64,000 bases of DNA from Burhinus oedicnemus (GCA_008921705.1 VFFE01007633.1:3084753-3148752), one strand, 5' to 3'; shown: positions 38,001 to 52,725, counted from the first letter of the stretch. Numbers and translations: made by a program. Notes: generated by a model not told the origin, from the sequence alone.

Positions 38001-39770
38001 TTAGGTCAAACCTAACATGTCAACAAAATGGGTTTACTGTTGGTGTAACAAGACCTCATCTCCAAATGATACAGCTTGCCAGCCACCCTCCACTGTCAAC
38101 ATAACCTGTGTTCGTACAAGGAGGCTGTTTGGCGTGGCTGTGTCAACTGGGGAGACACGAGTCTTTTTCAGTCCTTGGTATAATCATGTGGGGAAAAAGC
38201 ACTGTAAAGTCTGTCTGACCTTAATGATGGACGGACTTTTGCAAACAAGCCAGTAGCCTTATTTCTCGTGTGTTTTGGAGGCTTCTACCTTTAATCATTG
38301 GCAGGTTTCTGGCTTCTCAGGAGCTTGAGGTGCTCCTACAGCCTGAGTCATCCCGACTGGGCTGTCTGAACCACAAGTGATAATGTTGAGCAGTTTTTCC
38401 TGAGACGATTATTCATCTGGGAAATGGTATCAAGATGATTACTCATCTGTGTCAGGTTAATGTGAAACTTCCTTCTCTTACTCTACAGTAACACAGAGAC
38501 TTCAATATAATGAAGTGTCCTCTCACTATATGACTTTTCATAAGAGTTGCCTCAAAACCATCAGTTATGAGGCTTGTACATGTGTGCAAGAAGCAGCTCA
38601 TACTGTCTTCTCAGCCATGATTGACAGGGTGAGGCAACAGGGAAAGGACAGGACAGAGCACTAAAGGGTCCTTCTGGCAGTGTGTTTTTCTCTTACTTCA
38701 CTAACTGGATTCCTCTCTCCACCACCCAGACATTCCTACATAGTTTTAGAGAGAATGCATAGCTCTGAGTCTTTTAGATTGATATCCAAATAAGGATCAG
38801 CTCTTCCTGGAGAGAATTCAAACCTGTTTTTTAAAGAACCGTGTTGTTTAGACAACCCAAGGATTGCTGGTTTGCAGCACAAGCCAGAAAACACTGAAAG
38901 ACTTCCCTGACATACTTAAGGGAATTTCTGATGGAATGTAAGAAGTTGCACGCTATTTGATAAATATGCAGTACTTTTCACTGATTTTATTTTATTCAAA
39001 TAGACTAGCAGTCTTAAACCTGGGTTCATAAAATCAGTGATAGTTGTGAGACTTTTAAAAATCTTACTTGTTTTTAGAAGCCTAACTAGAAATGTAGATG
39101 GTTAGTGTGTTATCATTTTGGAAACTCAAAAAAGGCAGTTGTTTTTGCTGAATTACTTATGATTGGGCTTTTTAATACAAGAAGAGGTTGCAAAACTTGG
39201 ACCCTTGGGAAAGAATTAAGTTACAATGTAAATGAGTGTAACGTTATTAAGTCTTGCTGGACCCACTGTAGGTAGATCTTTAGTAAGTTAAAAAGGACTT
39301 TCCTTGAATTCTCGTGAGAAAGAGAGTTATGTACAAAGTGTGATGCCTGTGTTGTCTTCTAGAACAGTGGACCAAGTTAAATAAACAAAAACAGTTCAGT
39401 CATTTTGCAATTTTGTAAAAAAGAAAATATTTTCTTCTGTTTTTCTTTTTTTCTTGTTTGTTTGTTTTGTTTCAGGCAAGAGTGAGACATTGTGTGTTAC
39501 AGAAAAAACGATTATTCACTATGGATCTCATTTGGTCATATGTATAATACAGTAATAATGATCTAGTACTGGCTACATTCTAGTGTGAAAGAAAATTAAA
39601 TTCTTTACATGCCTAGGTGAAGAGTGATGTTTCTATACAGAAAGAAACTTGGATATGTTGAGCAATCTTTTTTTACTCCCTCAACAATACTCTTTGCCAA
39701 CTATTTTGAATTTAATTTGAACACAGACTGGAACAACGATAATGAATTCTGCTTGTGGCAATGCTTGTCT

Positions 39771-40099
39771 TCATAGAATCATAGAATGGTTTGGGTTGGA
39801 AGGGACCTTAAAGATCATCTAGTTCCAACCCCCCTGCCATGGGCAGAGACACCTCCCACTAGACCTGGTTGCTCAAAGCCCCATCCAACCTGGCCTTGAA
39901 CACTTCCAGGGATGGGGCCTCCACAGCTTCCCTGGGCAACATGTTCCAGTGTCTCACCACCCTCACAGTAAAGAATTTCTTCCTAATGTCTAGCCTAAAT
40001 CTACCCCCTTTCAGTTTAAAACTGTTACCCCTTGTCTTTATCACTAAACTCCCTCATAAAGAGTCCCTCCTCATCTTTCTTGTAGGCCCCATTTAAGGA
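39771..40099 (-). mobile_element. CR1 LINE 3' fragment (TCATAGAA-type) in the putative FAM83B intron
   Basis: Two perfect TCATAGAA octamers at 39771-39786 are followed by a GGTTTGGGTTGGAAGGGACC-type end. The minus-strand translation contains [20 protein letters not shown] and [20 protein letters not shown]. It matches the copy at 15.1 kb closely and looks like the same subfamily. It is cut off near 40099, and lies antisense to FAM83B. Confidence 0.93.
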
Positions 40100-42989
40100 C
40101 TTAGCTCATTAATTGCAGCAGTCCAATCACAGCATTTTTTTGTTCATAAAAGCTAGAGCAATCTGCTAAATTCAGGGAGAGAGAATAGATACATGCAGTA
40201 GTCATCCCACTCAAAAGTTTTCTGTATTATCAGTAGAGTGTCTGATAAACAGTGGGTATCTTTTTTAAGCTGAGAGTAACACGTAGAAAGACTCGGTTCC
40301 CAGCTGAAGATGTATAGGCAACATTTTCCCAGTCAAAATATTCTACCCCACAAGGATTTCAGCAGGTGCTTTTTGGTTCAGCTGCTACGCTGAAGGGTGC
40401 ATTCATCATTCACTTCTACTCACTGTCTGTTCAATGACTCCCTGTTAGTTGAAAACTAGCATGGCAGTCATGCGTGTGGTTTCCAGGTGAAAGACAACTT
40501 TTAGCTTTTGATAGATTTATTAGAGAGAGTGAGGTCATGTCCCAGCTTTTCTAATCACACAGGGCACATGCCATGCGTTGGAAGAGGACACGTGTTGTGC
40601 TCTTGGTGCTATTATTGTGTGACCTGGTATCAATTTTTTGTCATCTGCTCACAAGTAATTATTTCAGGTATTTTATCTGCTTAGATTTGCCTTTGGAGTC
40701 TGCACACTATTTTACTTTCCTGTCCCCTTCTCCCCCTGCCCTCCTGCTCCCTCCATGTAAGGGTAGTCCCAGAGCAGTCACCACAGTGAATTTATAATGC
40801 AGAGAGGACTGCCATCGATGGGACACATCTGCAAGCACCTTTATAATCAGGAAAGCCTGGGACTTCTGTGAAATACATTTCTTGTATGCAGTTGCTTTAA
40901 GCATGAAACCCACAATTTTTCCTGGTAGCCCTCCCGTTAAGTGGGAAGGATCCAAAACGTAAAAGCAAGCAGAGGCTAGGGCTACCCTGAGGAGTGGGAA
41001 TCTGATAAAATAATTTTTAATCAGTTGCGGTGGGTTTTACTCAACAAAGATCAAAGGTCAAAGGTTTGCAAGTCTATTTCAACATCTTTGATACTGGTAT
41101 ATTACATTAAAAGATGTAATTAATTTATAGGTACTGCCATTTTTATGTCACAACTGTGCTAATGTGTTATCAAAATATCACACCTCTATGATGGATTTAA
41201 AAATGGAATAGGGAAAATTAAAGGCCAGATCTTACAGGCAGCTATATTTCTTTATTAATGTCTGTCTCATTCACATATATATAAGCAGTAAGCATATACA
41301 TATGCTTTGTAGCAATATTTTTTCATTAAAACCTTTTCTCTCATTGACATAAATCTTAATCAAAAGTGCTATTAAAAAGTCATTTACACGTTTTGCACCT
41401 TCAGTAGATTAAAATGTTCTTTATCATATTCACAATAACTTTGTACCACAATATGCTGAAGCAATTATAGGTGAAAATATGCTATAAATACAAAACCATT
41501 GATTTAAAATAATCTTACCCAGGCAGAATGCTTCTTTCAGTGCCCAGTCCAGTATATTTGGGTTTCATCCCTCTCCTTTTCTTGTTTGCCAAAAAAACCT
41601 GATAATGTTGAAGTGCTATTTTTGTTCTTCTGAATTCCTGTCCTCAAGACATCTGAGTTTTTCTGATTTTTTTCAGCCAGGGAACAGTCTTGCCTGAAGA
41701 ACTATAGGCTTAATCACTTCACATTCATATTGCTGTAGGCCTTTTTTGATCTCTTGCAGTTTTAGCATAGCTTTTGATCTCTAATAGCTTTCCAACATAG
41801 ACAGTGATGCTCTGAGGGATGGGGGGCTCATTTTGGGTGATTTTAAACTTCAAATTTGTTTGTTATGTATCAGAGTTTGGAAACTAAAATATTATACTGT
41901 CTGTGACAGAATTTTAAATGAGCATAGCTTGGTATACAGATATCTGCAATAATGCAGCAGTGTTTGTGTAATACAGTTTGATAGAAACTACATGGAAACT
42001 GGAGAACTGCCGACACGGAGCAAAACAAAAAGCACAAAAATCCAAGGAGAGCTGCCAGTTCAGAATTTCCCATTCTCCTGTTTGGAAGGAGCAGGATTGA
42101 ATGTCACCAAGTTACATGTATTAAGTTTCCTCATATATCAGATCTGAGTACAAGTATCTACTTCACTTGTCATTATTTCAGAACAATTTGCTTAACACTG
42201 TGTGATTTTCCCTGAGGAGCACTGCAAGTATTCCAGCACAGGTGATAGAGGAGTCAAAGTACACTTCAGTATTTACCTCTAACAGAAGTGCAGACCTTGC
42301 CATTGATACCAGTGCGATCACGCCTCTCCTTTTAGCCTGTTGATAAAGTATGCCTATAACTGTTTTCTAATAAAGAGGTGCTATTCTGTACAATAAAAGT
42401 TAAAGTCCTCATTTTCAAAATTGCTGTCAGCATGCCTGAGACCTCAGAGGGCTTTTACTCTAAAATCCTACTGTAATTTGCTTTTGGAAGGAAAGAAGCA
42501 ATGGCCGTCACAACAATAAGAGGGTGTAACTGGCACTGAGCTTGCTACTTTATAGTAGGATCTGCAGACATCCATAAAATGACTCACCTTAATAGACTTG
42601 TTCAAAAGAAATAATTGCAAGATATGGCTATGTCTGGCTTGATCAACAAAGTTAATAATTTTTCAGTAACAGTCTGCTGATCAGTGAGCCAGCTGAATTT
42701 ACAGTAGTGTTATTTGCGTTATAAACACAGAAGTGGAAGTAACCAAACTAGCCATCTCTGCTTTCCTTGCCTTTGTTTGACATCTTTTCCCATATCCTGG
42801 GTGTTTGTTTTCTGAAGCTGTAAACATCATGATGTTTCACTGCATGTCTTGGTATCATACAGTTTACTGGCATCTTAGTCTTCCTGATTGGTGCAAGCCT
42901 GTACAGATGTACCACTACTCAAGTACAAACAGTAGATTTGGACTTTATATGCTTTCCTTTATCTTTAGCCATCAAAGAACATGACCACA

Positions 42990-43045
42990 GTGTTTGCAGT
43001 TTTATAGATGAGAATACTGAGCCAGAAAAGCATTAAATTAATATA
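42990..43045 (-). mobile_element. Possible MIR-like core fragment
   Basis: GTTTTATAGATGAGAATACT and GAGCCAGAAAAGCATTAAAT resemble the reverse MIR core (TTTTACAGATGAGGAAACTGAGGC...). It is short and diverged. Confidence 0.35.
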
Positions 43046-46000
43046 TATCACAATTCAAAAAGAGATACAATTATAAACCAAAAGCCTGAGAGTGGCCAGA
43101 TAACAAGTTTTTATTTTCTTGTCTCTGTGGTTTTAGTTGATAAAAAAAATCATAGTCATGCATTTAATGTTATAGTTAGGAAAGCTAATTTCTGAGGAAC
43201 ACCAGTACTTCTCCAAAAAAGTTTGCACTGGGATATAACTGTAGCTTACTTTTCAAAAATATTTGTAAAAGCATAAAGTCCTTTCTTATCTTCAGATAAA
43301 GAGGGTGTATCTTCAAGAACACAGCGTGTTCTCATACCTTAGCTAAGAGCAGATTATCTCAACCAGCTCTGTCTCCTCGTCTGGCATGCTTGCGCTGACA
43401 GCCCAGAAGATGTAAGACATGAGGGAACCAGAACAAATACCTCAAAAACAGGGTCTATGGTGACCCCTGCTTTCCCCAGCAAGGCGTGTGGGCATGAAGC
43501 TGCCTTCAGAAAACTTCTGTGGCGCGTCTTTTATCCAGGGTTTTTTGCTAACTGCAGCACCAGATCTCCTCAGGCCTTTTCACTTCTGCCAGCGATCCTA
43601 CAGCAAGAGATGAAGCTGGGCGATAGGATAATATGAGAAGTTATGCACTGTATCTCTTAGAGATGAAAAGAAAACTTTGATATCTGCTTCATCCACTAGC
43701 AGTCGGGCTTGAACAGTAGCACAGGATTGTGCATTCAGGTAGCCAAATGGGTGTGCCTTCAGTTCAAACGGCAGATGTAACATCTCAGCCTTATTTTCAT
43801 GCTGTTTCCTGGAGCTGCAGGCACTCTTCGCCAAGCAGGCTGCACTTCGGCTCAGTGAACTCCCTTTATGGCTTAAGCACTAGGTAAAGCACTAGACATC
43901 ACCTTCTAATTCAGGTGAATCTGAGTGGCATCAGCCCACAGAAGGTACTCTAGTTAGTGTTTTCCTGCTAGGCTTTTGATGCTCAGCAAGCCAGAAATAA
44001 AAATGAGGATGAGATGAAATAACCAGCACAAGAAGAGCAAGGGCTCGCTGATTCTCCGTGGGACCTTCCTCAAGAAATGCCCACCAAGGGACAGCCCTTT
44101 TTAAGCTGTGGAGAATTCACTGCTAGTGAGCTGTACCTCCTGATCAGACGCGTCAGAGGCAGTGAACAGAAGTGACAGTGTCAGCCAGTAAATCTGGTTT
44201 CCCTCAAGTGCCAGGGGGATGCCGCCTGTCAAAGCAACCAGGTCTCCATCCAGCATGACAGAGCATAATAATATCTGAAGCTATCTGCTGTTCTGATGAT
44301 TTCTTGGCACTACCTAATGGTGGATTAGCACAGCACGCAATAATTGCCTGAAAAGTCACTGTTAGGGGTGTGGGTTTCTTTTAAATAATAGGCAGGTATA
44401 TGTGGCTGCGCAGTGGCTGTTTGATAGAGATCTGTAACCTGTCTTTGCTGAGGATGGGCCTAAAAATATCAACGAATCCAACTCTTACAGTAGTATGTAC
44501 TGTTACGAGTCTACAGAAGGCTGCTTTAAAATGTAATAAGGACTATATTATTTTGCTCAGAGAAGATACTTTTGAAATGAGAAAACTAAGCATAGAGATA
44601 AAACTGGGAATTATAACTGATTCTTCTATTTGTTTATTTATTTGCTATCACCTTATTTCATGTCTTAGCACTATACAATCACCAGTAATACCATTATATT
44701 TTATGATAGATTTTATGATTCACTGTATGATTGCAGTAATATCAGCATCTATTTTGTTCATGAATTCTAGGCTTATTGAGTGACAGTAAGCCACTTGTGC
44801 CAGAAATCTAATTATTCAGGTGATTTGATTTCTTATGTATAAGTCAAATTTAATGATGGAAGTGCAGCCCAGATCTGAAGTGCTGTGATACAGGATTGCA
44901 ATCTCCTGTTACAGGATTTCTGTCCCGGGGAAGGCCTCCGTACTTTGACCTGAAGTTCAGAGGAATTTAACAGTGTCTTTGCAATGAGCTCTTGTGAGCC
45001 TAGGAAACTCTTCCGTATAAACATGAGAGCCTTGCGGAGCCAGGGCTCCGAGTGCTTTTTGGAGGAATAAAAAGGAAGGAAGAGACATGCTGTTCTTGGG
45101 ACTTGGGAAAGAGGCATGTCAGAGGAGCAGGGATCTCTGCTAGTCCTTTCGGTTGCTGGAAGGCTTCCTATTAGAAACCAGTACAACAACTAAAGGCTGT
45201 TTAGACCTCCTGAGGGACAATAACACTGTGGTGCCAGCAGCCAGGGTGAAAATGCTGGCAGCTTTGGATTACTTAAGTCTTACAGCATCATGTGCAAGGG
45301 GACGGCTTGAGACAAAGGCAGATGGGCCAGTGTTTGATTCAGCTGGGCTCTGCTCCTTGCTGTCATGCGTAGAGCAGAAGTAACTCCATGAGAGTTGGTA
45401 ACAAATGGATGGAAGTAAGGCAAGAAAGTTATGCATAGTGTCTGTACTATGCAAGCATTTCTGCTCTCGCCCCCTGAAGTGACCGTACTTATAGGAAACC
45501 TATACATTTTGGTTGTAGTTCCTCTTCCCTTCTCCTCCCTCTTCACCTCACCACTCCAGCTCTTCCTCTTGGACTCTCTCTCCTCTTTTCTCTGCCTTTT
45601 CTCCTTTCATCAGCCAGAGGTGAGTGTTTACTGCCTGCTCTAGGTACTTTTGGCATCTTCTTGAATGCAGTTCCTGGTGTGACACAGGAATGCGAGCTCC
45701 CTCTTAGGTCAATAAAGAAACGTGGGTGCCGTGGAGGATGCCAGTCAGTCAGCACGCCTCAAACAAGTGCTTGCAGTAGGGAGTTTGAGCCTTTTCCCCA
45801 TCCTCTGTCTCTACCACTAAGAAGGGATAAAACACAGTCATGATGTTAGAAATACAGCAATGCTTTTGAATTGCTAGTCAAATCACTCAATTTTATTGGC
45901 AGGTTTCTGATCTTTATTATAAATTATAGATCTAATAGATTAAATATTAGAGGAGGTGTATTTTCTGAATAGGACTGTCTTATTTGCCCTCTGTTCTATT

Positions 46001-49000
46001 TTGCAATCAATGGAAGTTTTTGGCAACAAGGATGAAGTTTAGAGATAGAGCATTTGTGTATCAGAAATTACAATAGCCTATTTAATTACAAAAATTACAA
46101 TACACAATTGATTTTCTTCTCCCTTTGTCAAACAATACATCTAATAAAACTTGAAAAGAAATTTTATAGATATTTAGTAAAGTGCAGAGAGAGGAAAAAT
46201 AATACTTGTTCAAAGAAGATACTTCTTTTTCTTCTTGAAACAAAATTAGATCCCTAATCCTGAGAGGATTTAAATACTTTAATATACGTACACGAGAGGT
46301 TCCATTAACTTAACATGCCTATGTGTTTGCAAGATTGATGCCTAGGGACCTGACCATATATCATTAAGAATCTTATTTTAAATATTTAAATAATCTCTTT
46401 CTCTTAAATCGTGCCACAATACACGTGTAGATTCCATCCACTGTGAGCAACTAAGGAAAGAATAACCTGGGTCCAAGCAGACTGCTGTAATTATTTTATT
46501 CTAAATAAAAATTGTGTTGAATAGCTGAATATCTGAAACCAAGCAAGGCGTTGAAACTGGTGGAAGGTTCTTTCTTCCCCAGATGCTATTCCACCACTCA
46601 GTTCTCCTTTACTGATCCCAGCATACACATGCAGGCCCAGGTAACCCAAAGGAATGGACACACATATGAATGTTATAGAGGATACGCTGCTCTTCCAGAG
46701 CAAGACTAATTTATCATGTTGATGCATAAAGAGCAAGAATAGTTTTCGCCGGTATAGAATCTCTGTCAAAGAACATTTTTTTTCTCCAACTTCGTACAAA
46801 TGGCCTCAACCAAAATGATTTAGTCCTCTGCTGGAAAACCGTAAGAGTTTGTATTGAGGATAGAGGCTTCATTATCTTCTGCCACATTGCATGTGCTTAC
46901 TGAGCTTGTACACAGTGCAAGGAAAATTCCATAGAGAAATTTCTCAATTTGCAGTCTATGGCTTTTGAAATGATTGCAAAATATATATTAAAAGCACACG
47001 TGCACTTTTTCATGCATGCTGGCATGCAAGCAAGCAAAACAAAAGAGAAAACAGTAAGAAGTGAACATCTGGAATTCAGTTGTTATGGTAGAACTGTCCA
47101 AAATAGTTTATGGATTTTGTTTTTTAAATGCTGCATGTTCTTAAATTAAATAAAAACAAAACCAAACACCTTGAGAAATAGTTTAATGGACAATTATGAC
47201 ACTATGCTGATACAAAATTGTGTGTACATAGGTAGACATACTTATTTTGAATTTTGTTAGTGATGTTTCAAAAAATCCTAGGGATCAGAATTTCATAATC
47301 TGCTAAATTCTATGGAGAGGTATTGCTTACACTATCTGAGGATGTGACTTGCTACATTTAATTATACAAAGTAGTCCCTCTTCAGATATAAAGTAAAAGA
47401 AGAAAGCATTTCAGTTTAATATGTTACTCTCTAGTTCATAACCCAGCTGTCTATTTTTAAGGTAATAGACTACACGTCGCAAAAATACAGATATTTAGAA
47501 AAGGGAAAAGATCTAATTTCTGAAATATGTAATAATAGTACTTAAGTGCAGGCATTGAAGTTACCAATTGAGTAGTGTATCTGAAATCAGCTTTTTGACA
47601 GACTTCTTTCCATAGAATGTAATTATTTTTAAAAGAACACAAAAAGCTAGGTGTTTAAATATTTTGGGGTATTTCCAGCAAATTACATTGACTGAAACAT
47701 TCTAGCAGCACAGTTATACAGCATTATCTGTTGTAGAAATACTATACTGAAGGAGAAAAAAAAGTTGTGGCATTTTAATTCCAAATACAGCAATCTCTCT
47801 TTCTTGTTTTAAAGAAGTAATGATAATATTGTTGGCTGCATTTCAGTTCACCCTGATGTTCACATAGAGTTTCTAGTTTTAAAAACCTGAATGGAACTTG
47901 CTTAAAGCTGCTTGTTTTCATAGTTTATATGGGGAACCATACTATAATGCATGCAAAAAGAAATGGACGTAGGTTTGAGCATAGTTTTTCCTTGCTCAGT
48001 AGATCCAAATTTGGGGAGCTTCTGTGATTAGTCTTGGCTGAATGTGTGTCACAAAATTTAGGAAAAAAATCCCTGATATGGCACAGAAGTACAAAAAAAT
48101 TCTTGTCGAAGCGTATTGGAGGCATTGCTGTCCTAACAGTACCGATGTAACTGATAATTACGCTAAATGTTCTCCTGTTTGGAAATTTGGAAGTCATGCA
48201 AGAAATCGCTTTGACTAGGCTTTAAGTTATTTCTCTAGTGAGGAGAATTTTGGAAATATGGGAAGCACTGGAAGATACAAATTAAAAATAATCCAGTATT
48301 TTTTTTTTTTCTGAATTAGTGTCTTCCATTGACTCTAAATCCTATAGTGCCGAGTTACAGTAAAAATACACTGAATTATATTTTCACATCATAGCATATC
48401 TATTTTTCAACAGCTATGAATAAAACCTGTAGCGATTGCAATGTAAGTAACAATCACTAATCTGTTCTGGTTTTGTTTTTTAATTTCTCATCTGTGGCTC
48501 TGGATGGGATTTTAGCCTGAAACAGTAAAATGTATAACACCTTGCTTGGTCAATCTTATGACTATAAACTATATAAACCCAACAGGGGAAATCTCTTTAC
48601 CTATAAAAAAGGAAAAAAGTGACATTAAATAATTTTCAAATTGTCTACGTAAAGAGGTTACATAATATTTATATAAGTAAATATGTGTGCACACACACAT
48701 GCACGTACTTTGTAATTTCATTGGAAAGTTTGCTGTCACAGTAAGTGTTGCACCACACGGGCTGAAATGCAGAACACCTATGAATATGATGTATGCGAAA
48801 ATTCTTTCATGGTAATTATTAACATCTTTAACTAAATTAACACATTATGAAAATTGAGAATGGCATTTCACTTAGGACATTTTTAATTGATTTCAAAGTC
48901 ATGGTTGGCTCCTGAAGGTCAGTAGGTTTTCTGGGAAGGATTTTAATGTTAATAAACTCTACGCTCTTTTTCCTTCCTTTCTCAAATTTGCTCAAAACCA

Positions 49001-51532
49001 CAAAACCAAGAAAATCTTAAATTAAATGTTTTGTTTGTTTTCAAGTTGCCAAATGTTGCTCAGTGTTCATTTGCAGTTTTTGCTGGCTTGGTTGTTTTCA
49101 GGCATGCTTTTGGGTGCTTTGTGCCTGGGATTTTGATGGGAATGAGCCTTCAGCACTGTACCCAGTGAGAGTCACTGAGCTGCAGGTTCATTCCCCTCAA
49201 AGTCCCAGCAGCAAGACTTTAGTTTTGAGCTCATTCATGTAGCCACGATCTCTCCCCACCAAGGCTAGCTGTGATTCTGATATTTTAATGAATGTTATTT
49301 TTTGCATAAATCAGTCTTCTTTACTTCTTGATTGTATGCTGCTGCTTGTTCTGTATTCACATGTCCTCTCCATGGGTCCTGTCATTGCTTTCCTTTTGAG
49401 ATAGAGTTTTCTAATTGATTTTATTGGAAGCTATTTTGGAAAATAGCTGGGTAAACAATAATCAATATTTGTATCCTTTAAAACCTCATAGTTTGTTACC
49501 AGATTTGGGGGCCCTCCCTATTCATCTTTGCAGCCGTTTCCAGACTGCAAAATCAGCTGAGGTTGATAAAACGAAGAGATTCGCAGATTTTAGTGCCAGA
49601 AGGAGCCATTATGATAATGAAATCTGACTCCCTGCACAACACAAGCCTGACACTGTTGTGCCTTCAAAGAGCTGATACTAAGAATAAACCTGACCTTAAA
49701 ACACTTGGGTGCCAGCCTTACCGTCAGCACTTCTGGGTAACTAATTCATAATCGCTCAGGAGATCACATTTTTTTTTGTACAATCACTTTTCTCTAAATG
49801 ATGGAATTTGCTTGAAGAAACCCATTTTGCAAGCCCAGACCAAGCCTGCCTAAGCTTTCTGCTTGGGTTTCTCATCACTCAACATGACAGTCAGCCAAAA
49901 GAGAAGGTGCGGAGAATTTTAAATGCAGGACTGGAGGGCGAGGTGAGGCTCAGGCTGCCGCGTGGCTGCAGGGATTGCTTTCGGAGGGACTCTGGGATGC
50001 TCAGCATCTCTGTAAATACAGGCCATTAGCCTCTGTGGATTTGTTCGCATGGCACAGTAAAGTGCAGCGAGGAGATTCACAAGGAGCAGGGCGTTTTCAC
50101 CTTCCCAGAGCATCACGTTAGCGTGACTAGACTGTTTCCAGTCACAAAACTAATTAGCGATGGGCTGACTCAGATGTCCCTGCACAGGACAGCGGTGTGA
50201 CATGCACATGCACACACCCTGTATATTTTCAGTTTCCCAGATAAAAATAGATGTAATGATGTTATTCCCACATTTATGAAATGGTTTGTGCTTTACATAT
50301 GAAAAGCTTTCCATATGTACTTAAGTGTTATTGCAAGTAATTTAGTAGGAATTCAAAAAGCTGCTTATTTTTTCTGGTAATTTTTTCTGAGTCTTTTATG
50401 ACAGAGAAATACCAGAGTTCAGTAAGTTTTAATTTTTTTAGTTGTGCCATGGATGATTTGGAAGGCCATAAATAACATTAGTCTATTAAAAATATATTTC
50501 TATGCTAATATCTTCTAGAAGTAGATAAAATGCTTTTTTGGAGTGATTCACATCCTTTTCTAACTCCATGCATTTGTATCGATTTGAAGACCTTTCACAT
50601 CCTTTAAAAAAAAATAAAATGTTATTCTTTGTATCTTTTTATTTTTGCTGAATATAAAAGTCTTGTGTTTAAAAGCATTGGTCTAGGACTTGGAAGACTT
50701 GTATGCAGACTCCTCATCTACAAGTGTGAATATTAGCTCAGAGTGATTTGTGAAGACATATATGTAGTTTGGGGTACTGATGTACTAGGGGTAGTGAACA
50801 CAGTTTCAAGAGCTTAAGCTGGAACTGACCTTCTCAGGTGCTTCTAATGGTTCAAAATTTTATGTTTTGCATCAACCTTTTGTGGTATTTTTCATGTCCA
50901 TGAGATTGTTTGTTTGCTTTACAGCATTCAAGGAGAAATCTTTCAGTCATATCCAAATATGAAGCAGAGCGTTGTTTGGTTCCCCACTATCTGCCTGGGT
51001 TCTGCTGTTACTTTTTTTCTCGAAGTATTCCTCTATGCAGCTGTGAGAAACAAAAAAATTTCTGATTTAGGTTGCATTTCAGCGAATGCTCAGTCACCCA
51101 TGTAAATGTCATGAAAGTCTTACCAGTTGCATGCCTGACTCTTGTTTCATTGCAAAAATTGTTCCTGTGTCAATTAAGATTATGCATATTGTATTTTTTA
51201 TGATTGATAAGGGACTGGAGTATCTTTTAATTACCAACTACAGGTCATAGTTGACCAAAAATTATAAACTCCCTGAAAAATTCGTTCTTGACAGCTCTAG
51301 CGAGTGGAGACTGCACTGACATCTGAGAACAGGTTCAGAATTACAAGGAAAGACTCTTGAAGAACAGCAAAGATAAGCACATTGTTAAGTTAGCAAGAAA
51401 AAAGGATGAAGGCCATCCTGTTATTACATGTGAAACAAGTGCTGGTTTTTTCCACACTTTTGTCAATACAATGCTGGTTTGAAATTTTTTATCTAAAGGA
51501 AAATATTAGAATATTTCTTTTTCAGTCAATGA

Positions 51533-51566
51533 GTGTGCATGTGCGTGCAATCCTCTACATGCACAC
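51533..51566. repeat. Inverted repeat in alternating purine-pyrimidine DNA
   Basis: GTGTGCATGT (51533-51542) is the exact reverse complement of ACATGCACAC (51557-51566). The surrounding bases are largely alternating purine/pyrimidine up to about 51575, and GCACACATGCACA recurs near 51604. This could favour Z-DNA or a cruciform. Confidence 0.65.
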
Positions 51567-52579
51567 GTGCACGCTGTGTTACAGAAAGCATGGTTTTTAG
51601 GTATGCACACATGCACAGGATGCATAGCAGTCTGGTATGGAGAGCCTTATTGGCATGAATTTGGAGTGGGCAGGTTACTCAAGGCAAGGTCTTCCCTGAG
51701 ATCAGAGAGGTACTTCTTAAGAACAAATATTTATTTGAAAGGCACTAGCTTGCATCCAAAAGCAGTTATTTTCCAAAGTTTTCTTGGAATAAAACGTTCA
51801 CCTCTCCTCCACGGAGGTATTGGAGGTTCTCCATCCTTATTTCAAGCAACTCAAGTCATCTAGTATATTAAACAGTTAGCATGCTCAGCACATTTTTCAA
51901 AAGCAAATTTTCCAACAGAATGTGGCTTAATGTAAGTCCATGGGTGGTTTGGTCAGTGGTGTTTCTGCCTTTGTTCCTTACAATTAGACAGGTTCTGTTT
52001 TCGATAGCAAAACAAGTGAGTTTTCCTCTACCCCTCATGTTTGCTAGCATATACACCCCTGAGGCATACATCCATTCAGCACAGGACTGTTTTGTGGCTG
52101 CAAGGGCCTCATTCGCAGAAATAGGCAGCAAATCTCTCAAAGAAAGCTACTGAAGAGCTGCAGTAGGTGCCATGGAGACTGATTTTCTTCTGCCTCCGTT
52201 CTTAAATCCAGGTGCTGGCTGTGATGTTTTGGAAGAGACCCCCTTGCCCTAGCTGGAGCTTTGCATTTCTGGCAGGTGTTCAGCACGCTTCATGATTAGA
52301 TCTCTGATTTTCATTACCCAAATGGTGGGGGGCTGTGTGTGAACTGGCATGCAATGCACATCAGGAGGAATATTTTGTAGAAAGGGGAATGATCTCACAT
52401 GCATGAAGTTGTACAATGGAAGACTTGTGATAACATGTTACTCTTCTACCCATTAATAAAACCTATTAACTTGCCATGTTGGTCACTAGCTCAACTGAGT
52501 ATAAAGGGTTCAGTTACTTGCACACTGATAACTCATTTCTTTGACTAACTGTTCATTTTATTCATTCATTCATGAGTGC

Positions 52580-52725
52580 TTCACATTATCCTTATGAGGA
52601 TGAGAAAAATGGAGCAGACCATGAGTGTAGGATGACAGTGCCCATCTGTGGCTGAGGCGATGGAGTCTGGATCGCAGAACTCTATCCTGCAGCCCAGCTG
52701 TGTCTGCTCATCCTGGGGTGGCCTA
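52580..52725 (-). mobile_element. Possible MIR-like remnant
   Basis: ATTATCCTTATGAGGATGAG, then TGTGGCTGAGGCGATGGAGT and CGCAGAACTCTATCCTGCAG, resemble the reverse complement of a MIR-type SINE (AGCTGGGATTAGAACCCAG-like segment). The match is patchy. Confidence 0.35.
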
